Assembly: GCA_934131005.1 (NCBI GenBank)
Contig: CAKOYV010000002.1
Location: forward strand, 59,165-123,164
Source of the DNA: an uncultured Bacilli bacterium
GTDB taxonomy: Bacteria > Bacillota_I > Bacilli_A > RF39 > UBA660
Direction: 5' to 3'
DNA: 64,000 nt
Part shown: one piece after another, positions 1 to 9,069 of the stretch
How positions within the stretch are numbered: the stretch's first letter is position 1
Layout: every line of letters begins with the position of its first letter
The notes under the pieces: generated by a model
Seen by the model: the letters and a program-made list of their open reading frames with translations, nothing else
Databases searched by the model: none
Told to the model about the DNA's origin: nothing
Translations under genes and position numbers: made by a program

Positions 1-2765
1 AATTCTTCTACCGTTGGTAATGTTTCTTCATCATATTTACTTAACAAAGAATAAAATCTACTTAAAATTTCACCATCTTTCTTATTCTTATTAGATATCG
101 TGATTTTTTCCTGTTGAGCCTTAATTTCATTTCTATCACTGAACCATTTTATCTTAATAGCTTCTAGCAATTTAATTTTATCTTGCGACAGTTTTCCGTT
201 TTTATAATACTGCCTTTGTGTATTTATCCACTTACCTAATGCAATTCCATCATCATCATGTTCATACCCATTTTTTGTTTTAAATTTTTGAGGAATTTCT
301 AAATTATGATAATATTCATAATAACTACATGCCAACTTATAATTATTTTCCCATTTTTTATCATATACATTTTTTTCAAAGTTCATCCCAATATTTTCTA
401 ATAATTTAATTCTAATTTGGGACAGTTTCCCTTTTTTATAAGCCATATTTTGCCTATCCAACCACGCACCTAAAGTAATCCCATCATCATCATGTTCATA
501 CCCATTTTTTGTTTTAAATTTTTGAGGTATTTCTAGATTACGATGACATTCATAATAACTACATGCCAACTTATAGTTATTATCCCAATTTATCTCATTT
601 ATAGTTTTCTCAAAGTTCATCCCAATATTTTCTAATAATTTAATTCTAATTTGGGACAGTTTCCCTTTTTTATAAGCCATATTTTGCCTATCCAACCACG
701 CACCTAAAGTAATCCCATCATCATCATGTTCATACCCATTTTTTGTTTTAAATTTTTGAGGTATTTCTAGATTACGATGACATTCATAATAACTACATGC
801 CAACTTATAGTTATTATCCCATTTTATCTCATTTATAGTTTTCTCAAAGTTCATCCCAATATTTTCTAATAATTTAATTCTAATTTGTGATAATTTTTCT
901 TTTTTATAATCTTGCCTTTGGTTAGTAATCCACACACCTAAAGCAATCCCATCATCATCATGTTCATACCCATTTTTTGTTTTAAATCTTTGAGGTATTT
1001 CTAGATTACGATTATATTCATAATACTTACAAGCCAGATTATAATTGTTTTCCCAATTTATCTCATTTATAGTTTTCTCAAAATTCATTCCAATTGTTTC
1101 TAATAATCTAATTTTATCTTGCGACAATTTTCCGTTTTTATAATACTGCCTTTGTGTATTAATCCATGTACCTAAAGCAATCCCATCATCATCATATTCA
1201 TATCCATTTTTTGTTTTAAAATTTTGAGGTATTTCTAGATTGTGATGATATTCATAATACTTACACGATAAATTATATCTATCTTCCCATGTCATTGATA
1301 ATCTTTCACTTAAATCTTGTAATATTTTGAATAAATCTTCATTAATCATATTTATATCAAATAATTCATTCTCTACATAAACATTCCTTTGATAGGTTAA
1401 GTAAGAATTTTTACTCTTAACCTCTCTTAATTTACTTCCTAAATTAGTCTCTAATTCTTTAATAAAATCTACATTATTTACTAAATCAATTATTACAGGT
1501 GCTACCAATTGACTAACTATTTCCTTTTTAGATTTTTTTTCATGTATTTTTATTTGTCTTTGGCAACATAATTCAATTAATTCTTCTATTGGTTTTGCAT
1601 ATAATTCTTCATATCTTTGTTTTGCACAACCATCTATTGCTAAGCCTCTTCCCAGTTCTTCAAAATATACAATATCTGACTGAGTATTTTTTCCCATTAT
1701 TACACCATATACTCCTGGTGGATGAACTCCTTCATCATACTGACTAATACAAAACATAATCCTAAGTTTATCTGAAACTTTATTGCCATCCAAATCTAAA
1801 TCATTATAAAATGCATCTCTATTTTGCTTCCCTAATTTTCCCATATTACTAGTAGTTTCATAAAATTCAAATTGAGAATCATCTAAACCCATTTCTTTTA
1901 CCAATTTATAAGTTTCTGCTTTAATAGTTTTTATATCATTTTTTCCTTCTTCACTATTAGTTGGGCAAAAATAAATATACTTACCATTTTTTTGGATGTT
2001 TTGTTTAAAAATATCACTAACACTAGGAGCATTATGTAACATTTTTCTTATACGCCTTAACTTTAGTTCTAACTCTTTATATTCGCTAGAACTATGATAT
2101 AATTTATCCAACTTTTCTTCTAAAGATATAGCCGTTTTCTCTAAATAAACATAACCACTTTTGTAGATTGGCTTAGGTAAGATTCCATCTATCATGGCAT
2201 CACACAAATCATATCTATTAACTACACTTCCTGCAAACACTCCATTACTATCAGGATTAACAACATCAAATTCATATGTAGTACCTCTATCTCTGACAGT
2301 ATAAGCACTCATACCTAAAACTTTTATATTCTTATGAGTTTCAATTATTTGTCTTATTCGCTCACCCCATACTAAAGCTTCTGCATGATGAAATTCATCT
2401 ACTACTAAGAAATCAACATTTAAGGCCTTTATTTCTTCCAAAGACATATTAACAAAAGACTGATAAGTTCTAAATTCTAAATTAGCAAAATCCCTATCAT
2501 AGTCTAAATATGGATTAGAATTTATTATTTCTTTTAAATGTTCCGCAATAGCTAGAGATGGAACTATATATATTGTTTTTTTATTTCTAAACATATAATA
2601 TATAATAGATAAGGCTATATAACTTTTTCCTGTTCCAGTTGCCCGAATACTAGATACAATATTTTTTTCTTTTAATCCCTTAATTATATCATGGCAACCA
2701 TTAATATTATGTTCGTACAAGTCAAAAACATTATCTTCACATAACAAATCAAAAACATTATCCAT
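1..2765 (-). CDS. SF2 DEAD/DEAH-type helicase with five tandem helicase-associated (HA) domains, partial at its C-terminus
   Basis: The frame is open from an ATG at 2765 to the window edge, so the C-terminus is missing. The N-terminal half is a superfamily 2 ATPase: Walker A ATGTGKS near residue 40, motif II DEFHH, and a motif VI-like segment ELGRGLA that lacks the usual last Arg. From about residue 480 come five 78-residue HA repeats, each with NLEIPQ.FKTKNGYE, DDDGI.LG.W and KLSQ..I.LLE blocks. Helicases with strings of HA domains are common in accessory regions of Firmicutes, and their substrates are unknown. The start overlaps the stop of the small upstream gene (ATGGATAA), which suggests translational coupling. 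Two of the repeats are almost identical in DNA, a sign of recent duplication. The helicase call is firm; its biological role is not. Confidence 0.85.
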   Translation of the reverse strand, partial: MDNVFDLLCEDNVFDLYEHNINGCHDIIKGLKEKNIVSSIRATGTGKSYIALSIIYYMFRNKKTIYIVPSLAIAEHLKEIINSNPYLDYDRDFANLEFRTYQSFVNMSLEEIKALNVDFLVVDEFHHAEALVWGERIRQIIETHKNIKVLGMSAYTVRDRGTTYEFDVVNPDSNGVFAGSVVNRYDLCDAMIDGILPKPIYKSGYVYLEKTAISLEEKLDKLYHSSSEYKELELKLRRIRKMLHNAPSVSDIFKQNIQKNGKYIYFCPTNSEEGKNDIKTIKAETYKLVKEMGLDDSQFEFYETTSNMGKLGKQNRDAFYNDLDLDGNKVSDKLRIMFCISQYDEGVHPPGVYGVIMGKNTQSDIVYFEELGRGLAIDGCAKQRYEELYAKPIEELIELCCQRQIKIHEKKSKKEIVSQLVAPVIIDLVNNVDFIKELETNLGSKLREVKSKNSYLTYQRNVYVENELFDINMINEDLFKILQDLSERLSMTWEDRYNLSCKYYEYHHNLEIPQNFKTKNGYEYDDDGIALGTWINTQRQYYKNGKLSQDKIRLLETIGMNFEKTINEINWENNYNLACKYYEYNRNLEIPQRFKTKNGYEHDDDGIALGVWITNQRQDYKKEKLSQIRIKLLENIGMNFEKTINEIKWDNNYKLACSYYECHRNLEIPQKFKTKNGYEHDDDGITLGAWLDRQNMAYKKGKLSQIRIKLLENIGMNFEKTINEINWDNNYKLACSYYECHRNLEIPQKFKTKNGYEHDDDGITLGAWLDRQNMAYKKGKLSQIRIKLLENIGMNFEKNVYDKKWENNYKLACSYYEYYHNLEIPQKFKTKNGYEHDDDGIALGKWINTQRQYYKNGKLSQDKIKLLEAIKIKWFSDRNEIKAQQEKITISNKNKKDGEILSRFYSLLSKYDEETLPTVEE
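147..1316 (-). repeat. five in-frame 234-bp tandem repeats encoding HA domains
   Basis: The units are about 1083-1316, 849-1082, 615-848, 381-614 and 147-380, each 234 bp (78 codons). The units at 381-614 and 615-848 differ at one base by direct comparison (an Asn/Lys codon), while the outer copies are clearly diverged. Because the frame is kept through all copies, the repeats expand or shrink the protein without disrupting it. Confidence 0.9.
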
Positions 2766-3003
2766 AGATATCACCTTCAATCTTTTCAATATCTATAAAT
2801 TCTCTATTATCAATTATTTGCTTTTTTACAATAACTTTATCTTCTCTTAATATTTTTACATTTTCAATGTTTTGTTCTTCCTCATGAATTATTAGACCTT
2901 CATTAGTTCTAATCTTAAAACCAATTGCAGTACTATGCATTATATCTTTATTGTTACATTTTGGAATATATACTTCTTCAACAATTCCTTCTAATTTGAT
3001 CAT
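2758..3003 (-). CDS. small hypothetical protein coupled to the HA-repeat helicase
   Basis: This is an 81-residue protein of unknown function. The ATG at 3003 is chosen because AAGGAGG lies five bases before it; a longer reading from an upstream ATG has no ribosome site. The product begins MIKLEGIVEEVYIP, is rich in Ile, Glu and Lys, and has alternating hydrophobic residues suggesting a small beta-rich domain. No family is recognised. Its stop overlaps the helicase ATG by eight bases, so the two form one transcription unit, driven by the extended -10 promoter at 3061-3069. A role as a helicase accessory protein is only inferred from this coupling. Confidence 0.7.
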   Translation of the reverse strand: MIKLEGIVEEVYIPKCNNKDIMHSTAIGFKIRTNEGLIIHEEEQNIENVKILREDKVIVKKQIIDNREFIDIEKIEGDIYG

Positions 3004-3060
3004 AAAATCCTCCTTAATTAAATACATTTCAAATAATAAATTAACTAATTTCCCTCAATT

Positions 3061-3069
3061 ATTATAACA
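3061..3069 (-). promoter_or_regulatory. extended -10 promoter element for the small gene-helicase unit
   Basis: Read on the minus strand this is TGTTATAAT, a TGn-extended sigma-A -10 box, about 55 bases upstream of the small gene's start. No good -35 hexamer lies at 16-18 bases, as is usual for extended -10 promoters. Confidence 0.55.
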
Positions 3070-3165
3070 TATATTTTTTGCTTTTTACTATTAATTAACT
3101 TTTTTTGTAAAAAAATAAATTTATAGTATAACTCAAGAAAAAACTATAAATTCATTCAAAATTAA

Positions 3166-6111
3166 CTATTCTGCTATTTCATCAAGTCTTACACTAACAA
3201 GTTTACTGACTCCTGATTCTTGCATTGTAATTCCATATAATATATCTGCAAATTCCATTGTTTTCTTCTTATGCGTAATTAAAATAAACTGTGTTTTATC
3301 TCGATACTTATCCAAATAAGTTCCAAAAGATTCAACATTAGCATCATCTAAAGCCGCCTCAACCTCATCTAAAAGGCAAAATGGTACAGGCCTTACATTC
3401 AAAATAGCAAACAGTAGAGAAATAGCTGTAAAAGTCTTCTCACCGCCTGATAATAAAGATAAACTTTTTAACTTTTTACCAGTTGGTACTGCTTGTATAT
3501 CAATACCAGTTTCCAAAATATTATCTGGATCAGTCAAAACAAGTTCTGCTTCACCACCTTTAAACATACTAACAAAAACCCTTTTGAACTCAGCCCTAAT
3601 TTCTTCAAATGTCTGTAAGAATTTTTCTTTCATAACACTATCCAATTCATTAATTATCTCATTCAAAGTATCTTTAGCATGATATAAATCATCTCTCTGC
3701 TTAGTCAAGAAACTATAGCGCTTATCAATTCTTTCAAATTCTTCAATAGCGCCAACATTAACATAACCAATCTCTTTAATTTTATTTTTTAATTCTCGAA
3801 CCTTCCCCCTAGCAATACTCTCATCTATTTCTAACTTATAATTAGCTCTAGCTGCCTCAAAAGTCATATTATAATCCTCAGATAAAGACATAAGCAAATT
3901 ATCCATTTTAACTGACAAAGTATTAATTTTAATATTTATTTTATTAACTTCTCTTTCTTTATTATTAAAATAAACATTACTCTGCCTACTAACTTCTTCT
4001 AACTCATGAATATTATTATTAATTTCCTCTTTTTTAGCTTTCAAATTATCAATTTCAGTAACTAAATTATCCCTGTTCCCAATAGCAGCATAATAAGTAT
4101 TAAGTAACAATTCTAACTCTTTATCACTATTATCTTCACTAATAACTTCTAAATCTTTTACTTCTCTTTCCAAATCTCTTTTATTATCTAAATACTCTCC
4201 TAATAAACGCTTCTTTTTAGCCAAATTATCATCTAGTAACAATTTTTTATTTTGAATGTCATAAACTAAACTATTTTGACTATTAATCTTATTATTAATC
4301 TCCTCTATTTCACTCTCCAAACGATGGTTCAAATCTTCTATTTTCTTATATTCCAGTCTCTTATCATCAAGTTCATATTTATCTTGAATTAAAGAATTTT
4401 TCCTCTTAACAGAACCACCTGTAATAGAACCTCCTACATTAACAACTGAACCTGCTAAAGTAACTATCTTATAGCGATTATTAATCATCTTACTAATATA
4501 ATTAGCACTGTCTAAATCTTCGCAAACAATTACATTACCCAGTTGATTCTTAATAATATTATCATATATATCATCATAACTAACAAGATTACAAGCAACA
4601 TCTACAAAGCCTTTATTTTTCTTAATTTTACTTAAAGTAACTTCATCTATACTCCTAGCTTTTATAACATCAAGAGGAAAAAATGTAGCTCTCCCCAAAT
4701 TATTATCTTTAAGATAATTAACCATCTCTTTAGCGTCCCTAGTACTATCAACAACTAAATAATTAGTACTTCCTCCCAAAGCAATACTAATACAATTTGT
4801 ATATTCAGGCTTAGTATCAATAAGTCCCCCAATAACATTATGATAGCCACTTATTCTAGGATTTGCCATTATATTCTTAATACTACTAGGTAAATTATCA
4901 TTATTATTAAGACTATTTTCTAAATAATTTATTTTATAACTAAGAGTCATCATATTACGATTATTCTTATCAATATGATTAGTAATATTAGCTTTCTTTT
5001 CTTTAGCATCATCTACTTCTTTATTATATTTTCTAAGATTATTATCTATCTTAACTAAATCTTCCTCTAAAGATTCAATCTCTAAATTTAGAGCATTAAT
5101 ATCATTATCCATCTTTAAAAGATTCTCTTTTACCTCAAGAATATTATTAAGTGTACTATCATCATCCTTACTATTTTTCTCACGTTCACGTAATATTTTC
5201 ATATTAGCATTAATTTTTTCTATATCTTTAGTAAGTTCTAATAATAGACTCTGCTTACTAGTAATATCATCATCTATCTTTTTAACGGAATCCTTCATAG
5301 TCAAAATATCTATATCATAACTAGAACTATTAGAAGAAATACTAGAAAGTTCATCATTTATCTTATCAACTTCTTCTCTTAGCGAAGCTAATTCATGATT
5401 ATAATTATTAATATCATAAACATTCAAAGCTATTTCTACCTCTTTTAACTCATCCATGCAATCTAAATATACCTTAGCGTCATCACTCTGCTTTTTAAGA
5501 GGCTCTAAATTAGTTTCTAACTCACTAATAATATCATTAACCCTAAGAACATTAGCATGCGTTCTTTCTAACTTTCTTAAAGCTTCTTCTTTTCTTTTTT
5601 TATATTTTAAAACACCTGCCGCACTCTCAAAAATAACTCTTCTATCACTAGCTTTGGTTGACAAAATTTCATCTATCTTTCCCTGCGATATAATATTAAA
5701 AGATTCCTTATCAACTCCTGTATCTGTAAGAAGTGCTGTAATATCTTTAAGACGACATTTCTCGTTGTTTAAAAAATACTCATTCTCACCCGTTCTATAC
5801 ATAACACGTCTTACAGAAACTTCATTATAATTAATAGGTAAATACATATCTGAATTATCAAACGTAAGCGTAACTGAAGCACTATTCAAAGCCCTTCTAC
5901 TCTTACTACCAGAAAAAATTATATCCACAGAAGACTCTCCACGAAGAGATTTAACTGACTGTTCTCCTAATACCCATCTAACAGCATCTACTACATTACT
6001 CTTACCACTACCATTAGGCCCTACTATACCATTAATATTTTTTCCAAAATTAATTTCTATCTTATCAGCAAAAGATTTAAACCCATATGCCTTAATACTT
6101 TTCAAATACAT
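3166..6111 (-). CDS. smc: chromosome segregation ATPase SMC, short form
   Basis: Smc is the condensin ATPase that loads at ParB-parS sites and separates sister chromosomes. The N-terminal head has Walker A GPNGSGKSN at residues 32-40. Coiled coil follows to about 420, then the hinge (about 420-580, with GGLIDT and ITGGSVKRK), a second coiled coil, and the C-terminal head with signature LSGGEKTFTA and Walker B FCLLDEVEAALDD. At 981 residues it is about 200 shorter than Bacillus Smc (about 1186); the missing length is in the coiled-coil arms. Mycoplasma SMC proteins are of similar size. It is not next to rnc or ftsY as in many Firmicutes. A likely promoter is at 6134-6163. Identification is secure. 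Confidence 0.97.
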   Translation of the reverse strand: MYLKSIKAYGFKSFADKIEINFGKNINGIVGPNGSGKSNVVDAVRWVLGEQSVKSLRGESSVDIIFSGSKSRRALNSASVTLTFDNSDMYLPINYNEVSVRRVMYRTGENEYFLNNEKCRLKDITALLTDTGVDKESFNIISQGKIDEILSTKASDRRVIFESAAGVLKYKKRKEEALRKLERTHANVLRVNDIISELETNLEPLKKQSDDAKVYLDCMDELKEVEIALNVYDINNYNHELASLREEVDKINDELSSISSNSSSYDIDILTMKDSVKKIDDDITSKQSLLLELTKDIEKINANMKILREREKNSKDDDSTLNNILEVKENLLKMDNDINALNLEIESLEEDLVKIDNNLRKYNKEVDDAKEKKANITNHIDKNNRNMMTLSYKINYLENSLNNNDNLPSSIKNIMANPRISGYHNVIGGLIDTKPEYTNCISIALGGSTNYLVVDSTRDAKEMVNYLKDNNLGRATFFPLDVIKARSIDEVTLSKIKKNKGFVDVACNLVSYDDIYDNIIKNQLGNVIVCEDLDSANYISKMINNRYKIVTLAGSVVNVGGSITGGSVKRKNSLIQDKYELDDKRLEYKKIEDLNHRLESEIEEINNKINSQNSLVYDIQNKKLLLDDNLAKKKRLLGEYLDNKRDLEREVKDLEVISEDNSDKELELLLNTYYAAIGNRDNLVTEIDNLKAKKEEINNNIHELEEVSRQSNVYFNNKEREVNKINIKINTLSVKMDNLLMSLSEDYNMTFEAARANYKLEIDESIARGKVRELKNKIKEIGYVNVGAIEEFERIDKRYSFLTKQRDDLYHAKDTLNEIINELDSVMKEKFLQTFEEIRAEFKRVFVSMFKGGEAELVLTDPDNILETGIDIQAVPTGKKLKSLSLLSGGEKTFTAISLLFAILNVRPVPFCLLDEVEAALDDANVESFGTYLDKYRDKTQFILITHKKKTMEFADILYGITMQESGVSKLVSVRLDEIAE

Positions 6112-6133
6112 AAAATCACCACTTACTTTTATT

Positions 6134-6163
6134 AGTTTATCATATTTTAATAACTTTTGGCAA
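6134..6163 (-). promoter_or_regulatory. probable smc promoter
   Basis: On the minus strand TTGCCA (6158-6163) is followed after 18 bases by TAAACT (6134-6139), preceded by TGA as an extended -10. The gene start lies about 23 bases downstream. Confidence 0.4.
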
Positions 6164-6192
6164 GAAAAAAACTAGAAAGTTCCCCTTCTAGT
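6163..6192 (-). terminator. intrinsic terminator of the membrane-protein gene at 6172
   Basis: On the minus strand the stem ACTAGAA / TTCTAGT with an 8-base loop is followed by a run of seven T. It overlaps the 3' end of the coding region and separates this unit from smc. Confidence 0.8.
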
Positions 6193-7107
6193 ACTTATAT
6201 AACTTTTAAGTAAATTATACTCGTAATCACTAATATGATTTAGTGTATTAACATCAATATTCATATTATTAATATCATTAACATGTAGCCTATTCATAAT
6301 CTCTCTAATCTTTGTATATTCAAAAATAGTATAACCATTAGTAAGTCGAGCATTAATATCATTAAGTAAAATATAATAATTTTGAATAATTTCTTCCTTA
6401 CTACTACCATCAAAAATAGCACTACAATCAACACCATCGATAAAGAATCTCTGTGGCTTTTCTGAACCAAATTCTGCTTCTTTTGAAGGATTTTTATATT
6501 GATAAGCATACTGTTCACTATCTACAACTTGAGCAGTATCTTCTTCATCATTAGCATCATTTTGACTCTTTAAATCATCTCTCTTAGCAATATAGCCCTT
6601 AATTAAAGATACAATATATCTAATAATATAAATCAAACACATACAATTTAAATAAACAATAAAAACTATAAAATTAATATCCATAATTTCCATAGCTTTA
6701 GTAACAGAAACAAAATTTAAAATATCATATTTATTACTAATTACTACTAAAACATTAATCAATAAAACAACTAAATTAGTAGCAAATAATAAATAATTTA
6801 AAATTTTATTAGCCTTATGAAACTTAAAATTAATATTAGCAATCATAATAATATTACCAACAATTAATAACACTAAATATAACTTAACAGACAAATAACG
6901 CAAACTAAATATTTCATTCAAGATATCATTTGTAAAATAAAACAAAGCCCAACCTAGGCAAACATATAAAATAAGAATAAATTCAACAAAGATTTTAGAA
7001 ACGCCTTTCTTATATAAAAATAGTAATGATACAATAAGAAATAAAATACTTAAAGTAGCATATCCTATATTTATATTATGAATAAAAGTATTTATTTCAC
7101 TAATCAT
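6172..7107 (-). CDS. polytopic membrane protein with cytoplasmic C-terminal domain
   Basis: This 311-residue protein is of unknown function. About five or six hydrophobic helices occupy residues 15-170. They are followed by a charged linker (around RDDLKSQNDANDEED) and a soluble domain of about 110 residues ending SDYEYNLLKSYISTRR. A strong GGGGGAGAT ribosome site precedes the ATG. The neighbouring gene at 7125 encodes a protein of the same layout with a similar ending (KYPKEEYDLFKGML), so the two are probably paralogs. They lie downstream of a sortase and its adhesin on the same strand, so a role at the cell envelope is possible but unproven. Confidence 0.7.
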   Translation of the reverse strand: MISEINTFIHNINIGYATLSILFLIVSLLFLYKKGVSKIFVEFILILYVCLGWALFYFTNDILNEIFSLRYLSVKLYLVLLIVGNIIMIANINFKFHKANKILNYLLFATNLVVLLINVLVVISNKYDILNFVSVTKAMEIMDINFIVFIVYLNCMCLIYIIRYIVSLIKGYIAKRDDLKSQNDANDEEDTAQVVDSEQYAYQYKNPSKEAEFGSEKPQRFFIDGVDCSAIFDGSSKEEIIQNYYILLNDINARLTNGYTIFEYTKIREIMNRLHVNDINNMNIDVNTLNHISDYEYNLLKSYISTRRGTF

Positions 7108-7124
7108 TACTATCTCCCCCTACA

Positions 7125-8390
7125 TTAATTAGAATAATTTTTTAACATTCCTTTAAATAAATCATATTCTTCCTTAGGATATTTCATCAATAATCTTATT
7201 TCTAGACTTCTGTCTATATTAATAACATTACCATCATTATGTCTTTTAATATCCTTCAAAATCTTATTAAAAATCTTATAATCATTTAGAGTGTATTCAT
7301 CCTTTTTATTATTAACTTCACACCCCTCAACAATGCTATCTTCTTTCTTAACTTCTAAAGTTTTATTTTCATGAATTAAAGGTAATTCATTATTAAGCAA
7401 ACGATCTAACATAGCATTAGCACTTACTTCTCTTTCTCCTAAATTTACCAGTTTATCATTATTAGGAATAAACTCATCTATTTTAAAGCTAGGATCTTCT
7501 ATAGGCATAACATTAGGTACTTCTACACTAGCATCATTAGCCTTAACATTACTTACAAATCCAGTATTTAAAGCCTGCTTATCAACTGGATTATTACCAT
7601 TCACACCAGCATTAGCTTCCATACCCTGATTATTACCTCTAGCTTTATAAACAAAACTATTATTATTAAGATTATCTTTATTTTCATCAAAATTATAACT
7701 ATATTGTGGCTTACTTACAGCAACAACAGGTTTAGTACTATTAGGTATTGCCTCTTCTAAAACTTCTTGCTTTGCAATAGCCTCATCTTTAGAACTATTT
7801 CTATCTTCCTGCTTCAAAATAGCTCTTATAGTAACCTTATCAGATATATATACAACTGCAAGTGCTAATAGCCAAACTATAAACACTAAAACACTAAATT
7901 CTAACATTACAACAACATCAGTATTAGAAAATAAAGATTTCTTTGTAAAAATATCTATTTTATTATGAGCAACTATATCCATAATAATAGCTAAAATAAA
8001 TTGTTGGGTAAAGAAACTAACTCCATTAACAATCTTATAAGCCTTATCAATACGAATATCAATAATACTCATTGCCATCACTATATCTACCACTACCAAT
8101 ATAAAAAAGTATACATTAACAGAAGGAAAGTATATATCAGTAAATAAATGTGTAGATATACTATCAAAGACCTTACTTAAAGCATTATAATTAGTTGCAA
8201 TAACTGTAATAAATAACAACAAATAACTGATAATCATCAACATTATAACTTTTTTTCTTTTTACAACCTTATTAATAAGAAGCAATAATAACAATACCAT
8301 CAAAATTACCAAAAATACTTGATAAATAACTGAATTACTTATTATTTTAATTAAACATTGCATTTTTTCAAATATATTTGTGTATTTCAT
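7125..8390 (-). CDS. polytopic membrane protein, paralog-like partner of the 6172 gene
   Basis: The 421-residue product has about six hydrophobic segments in residues 15-185. A long polar, Asn-rich and probably disordered linker (about 200-345) follows, then a short C-terminal domain (about 355-421, DYKIFNKILKDIKRH...). The GGGGTGATATT sequence before the ATG supports the start. The same order of membrane block, disordered linker and small C-terminal domain occurs in the next gene, only 17 bases downstream. No family is recognised. Its position between the sortase gene and the second membrane protein suggests a four-gene surface cluster. Confidence 0.7.
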   Translation of the reverse strand: MKYTNIFEKMQCLIKIISNSVIYQVFLVILMVLLLLLLINKVVKRKKVIMLMIISYLLLFITVIATNYNALSKVFDSISTHLFTDIYFPSVNVYFFILVVVDIVMAMSIIDIRIDKAYKIVNGVSFFTQQFILAIIMDIVAHNKIDIFTKKSLFSNTDVVVMLEFSVLVFIVWLLALAVVYISDKVTIRAILKQEDRNSSKDEAIAKQEVLEEAIPNSTKPVVAVSKPQYSYNFDENKDNLNNNSFVYKARGNNQGMEANAGVNGNNPVDKQALNTGFVSNVKANDASVEVPNVMPIEDPSFKIDEFIPNNDKLVNLGEREVSANAMLDRLLNNELPLIHENKTLEVKKEDSIVEGCEVNNKKDEYTLNDYKIFNKILKDIKRHNDGNVINIDRSLEIRLLMKYPKEEYDLFKGMLKNYSN

Positions 8391-8421
8391 AATATCACCC
8401 CTGCCTAATATTATTTCCCTT

Positions 8422-9069
8422 TTATTCTACACTCTGAAGTTCAGATATATATATAGTTTGTTTTGTATCATCATCTTTAGTACAAGTAATTAAAGTAAGT
8501 GTACTCTTAGTCTCATCACGATAAACAGTAACTGTTCCATCCTTATCATCATTATATATATTAACAATTTTATAAGTATATTTTTTAGAATTATAATTAA
8601 TAACAGCACTATCACCAACGCTAAGTTTATAAAGATTAGCAAAATAACTATTACTATAATTACCTGAATGACCAATTATAATAACATTTCCTCTATCCTC
8701 ATCAGGATAACTAGAAACATCTAATATTTTAATATTAAATTTAACATTATTTAAACTAGAACCTTTAGCATAAAAACCTTTATTAAAACCTATCTTTGAT
8801 ATCTCTAAAGTGCCTGCATAAGATTCATAATTAGCATCTTGACTACTACCTGTATTATCACTAACTTCTTCCTTTTTCTCCTCTTTTTTCTCATCTTTTG
8901 TATCATCCTTTTTAGTAAGTTCTGGAACTTCTTTAGAAAGTTCTAGATTCATACTACTAAAAACTTGATCTCTCTTATCACTAATATAGTTACTAAGCAA
9001 AAGAGTAATACCCACAAATATAAGTACTACTCCCGCTGCAACTTGGTATCTTAACTTATTATTTTTCAT
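8422..9069 (-). CDS. sortase family transpeptidase
   Basis: Sortases cut LPXTG-like signals and attach the protein to the peptidoglycan precursor or to another pilin. The 215-residue product has an N-terminal anchor (residues 8-27), a Lys/Glu-rich stalk (about 50-70) and a sortase beta-barrel with catalytic His134 in IGHSG and Cys196 in LITC. The usual Arg in the last strand is not visible: the matching segment TKQTIYIS has Lys203-Gln204. The start overlaps the end of the adhesin gene by 11 bases (ATGAAAAATAA), so the two are translated together and the adhesin is its obvious substrate. The class is uncertain (D- or A-like). Confidence 0.88.
   Translation of the reverse strand: MKNNKLRYQVAAGVVLIFVGITLLLSNYISDKRDQVFSSMNLELSKEVPELTKKDDTKDEKKEEKKEEVSDNTGSSQDANYESYAGTLEISKIGFNKGFYAKGSSLNNVKFNIKILDVSSYPDEDRGNVIIIGHSGNYSNSYFANLYKLSVGDSAVINYNSKKYTYKIVNIYNDDKDGTVTVYRDETKSTLTLITCTKDDDTKQTIYISELQSVE

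Noticed and set aside
147..1316. Regular 234-bp direct repeats that could suggest a CRISPR or satellite
   Set aside because: The period is a multiple of three, the frame stays open through all copies and they encode HA domains; there are no short repeats with unique spacers.
5456..5830. Plus-strand 124-residue frame inside smc
   Set aside because: Antisense to the conserved SMC head; no promoter or ribosome site.
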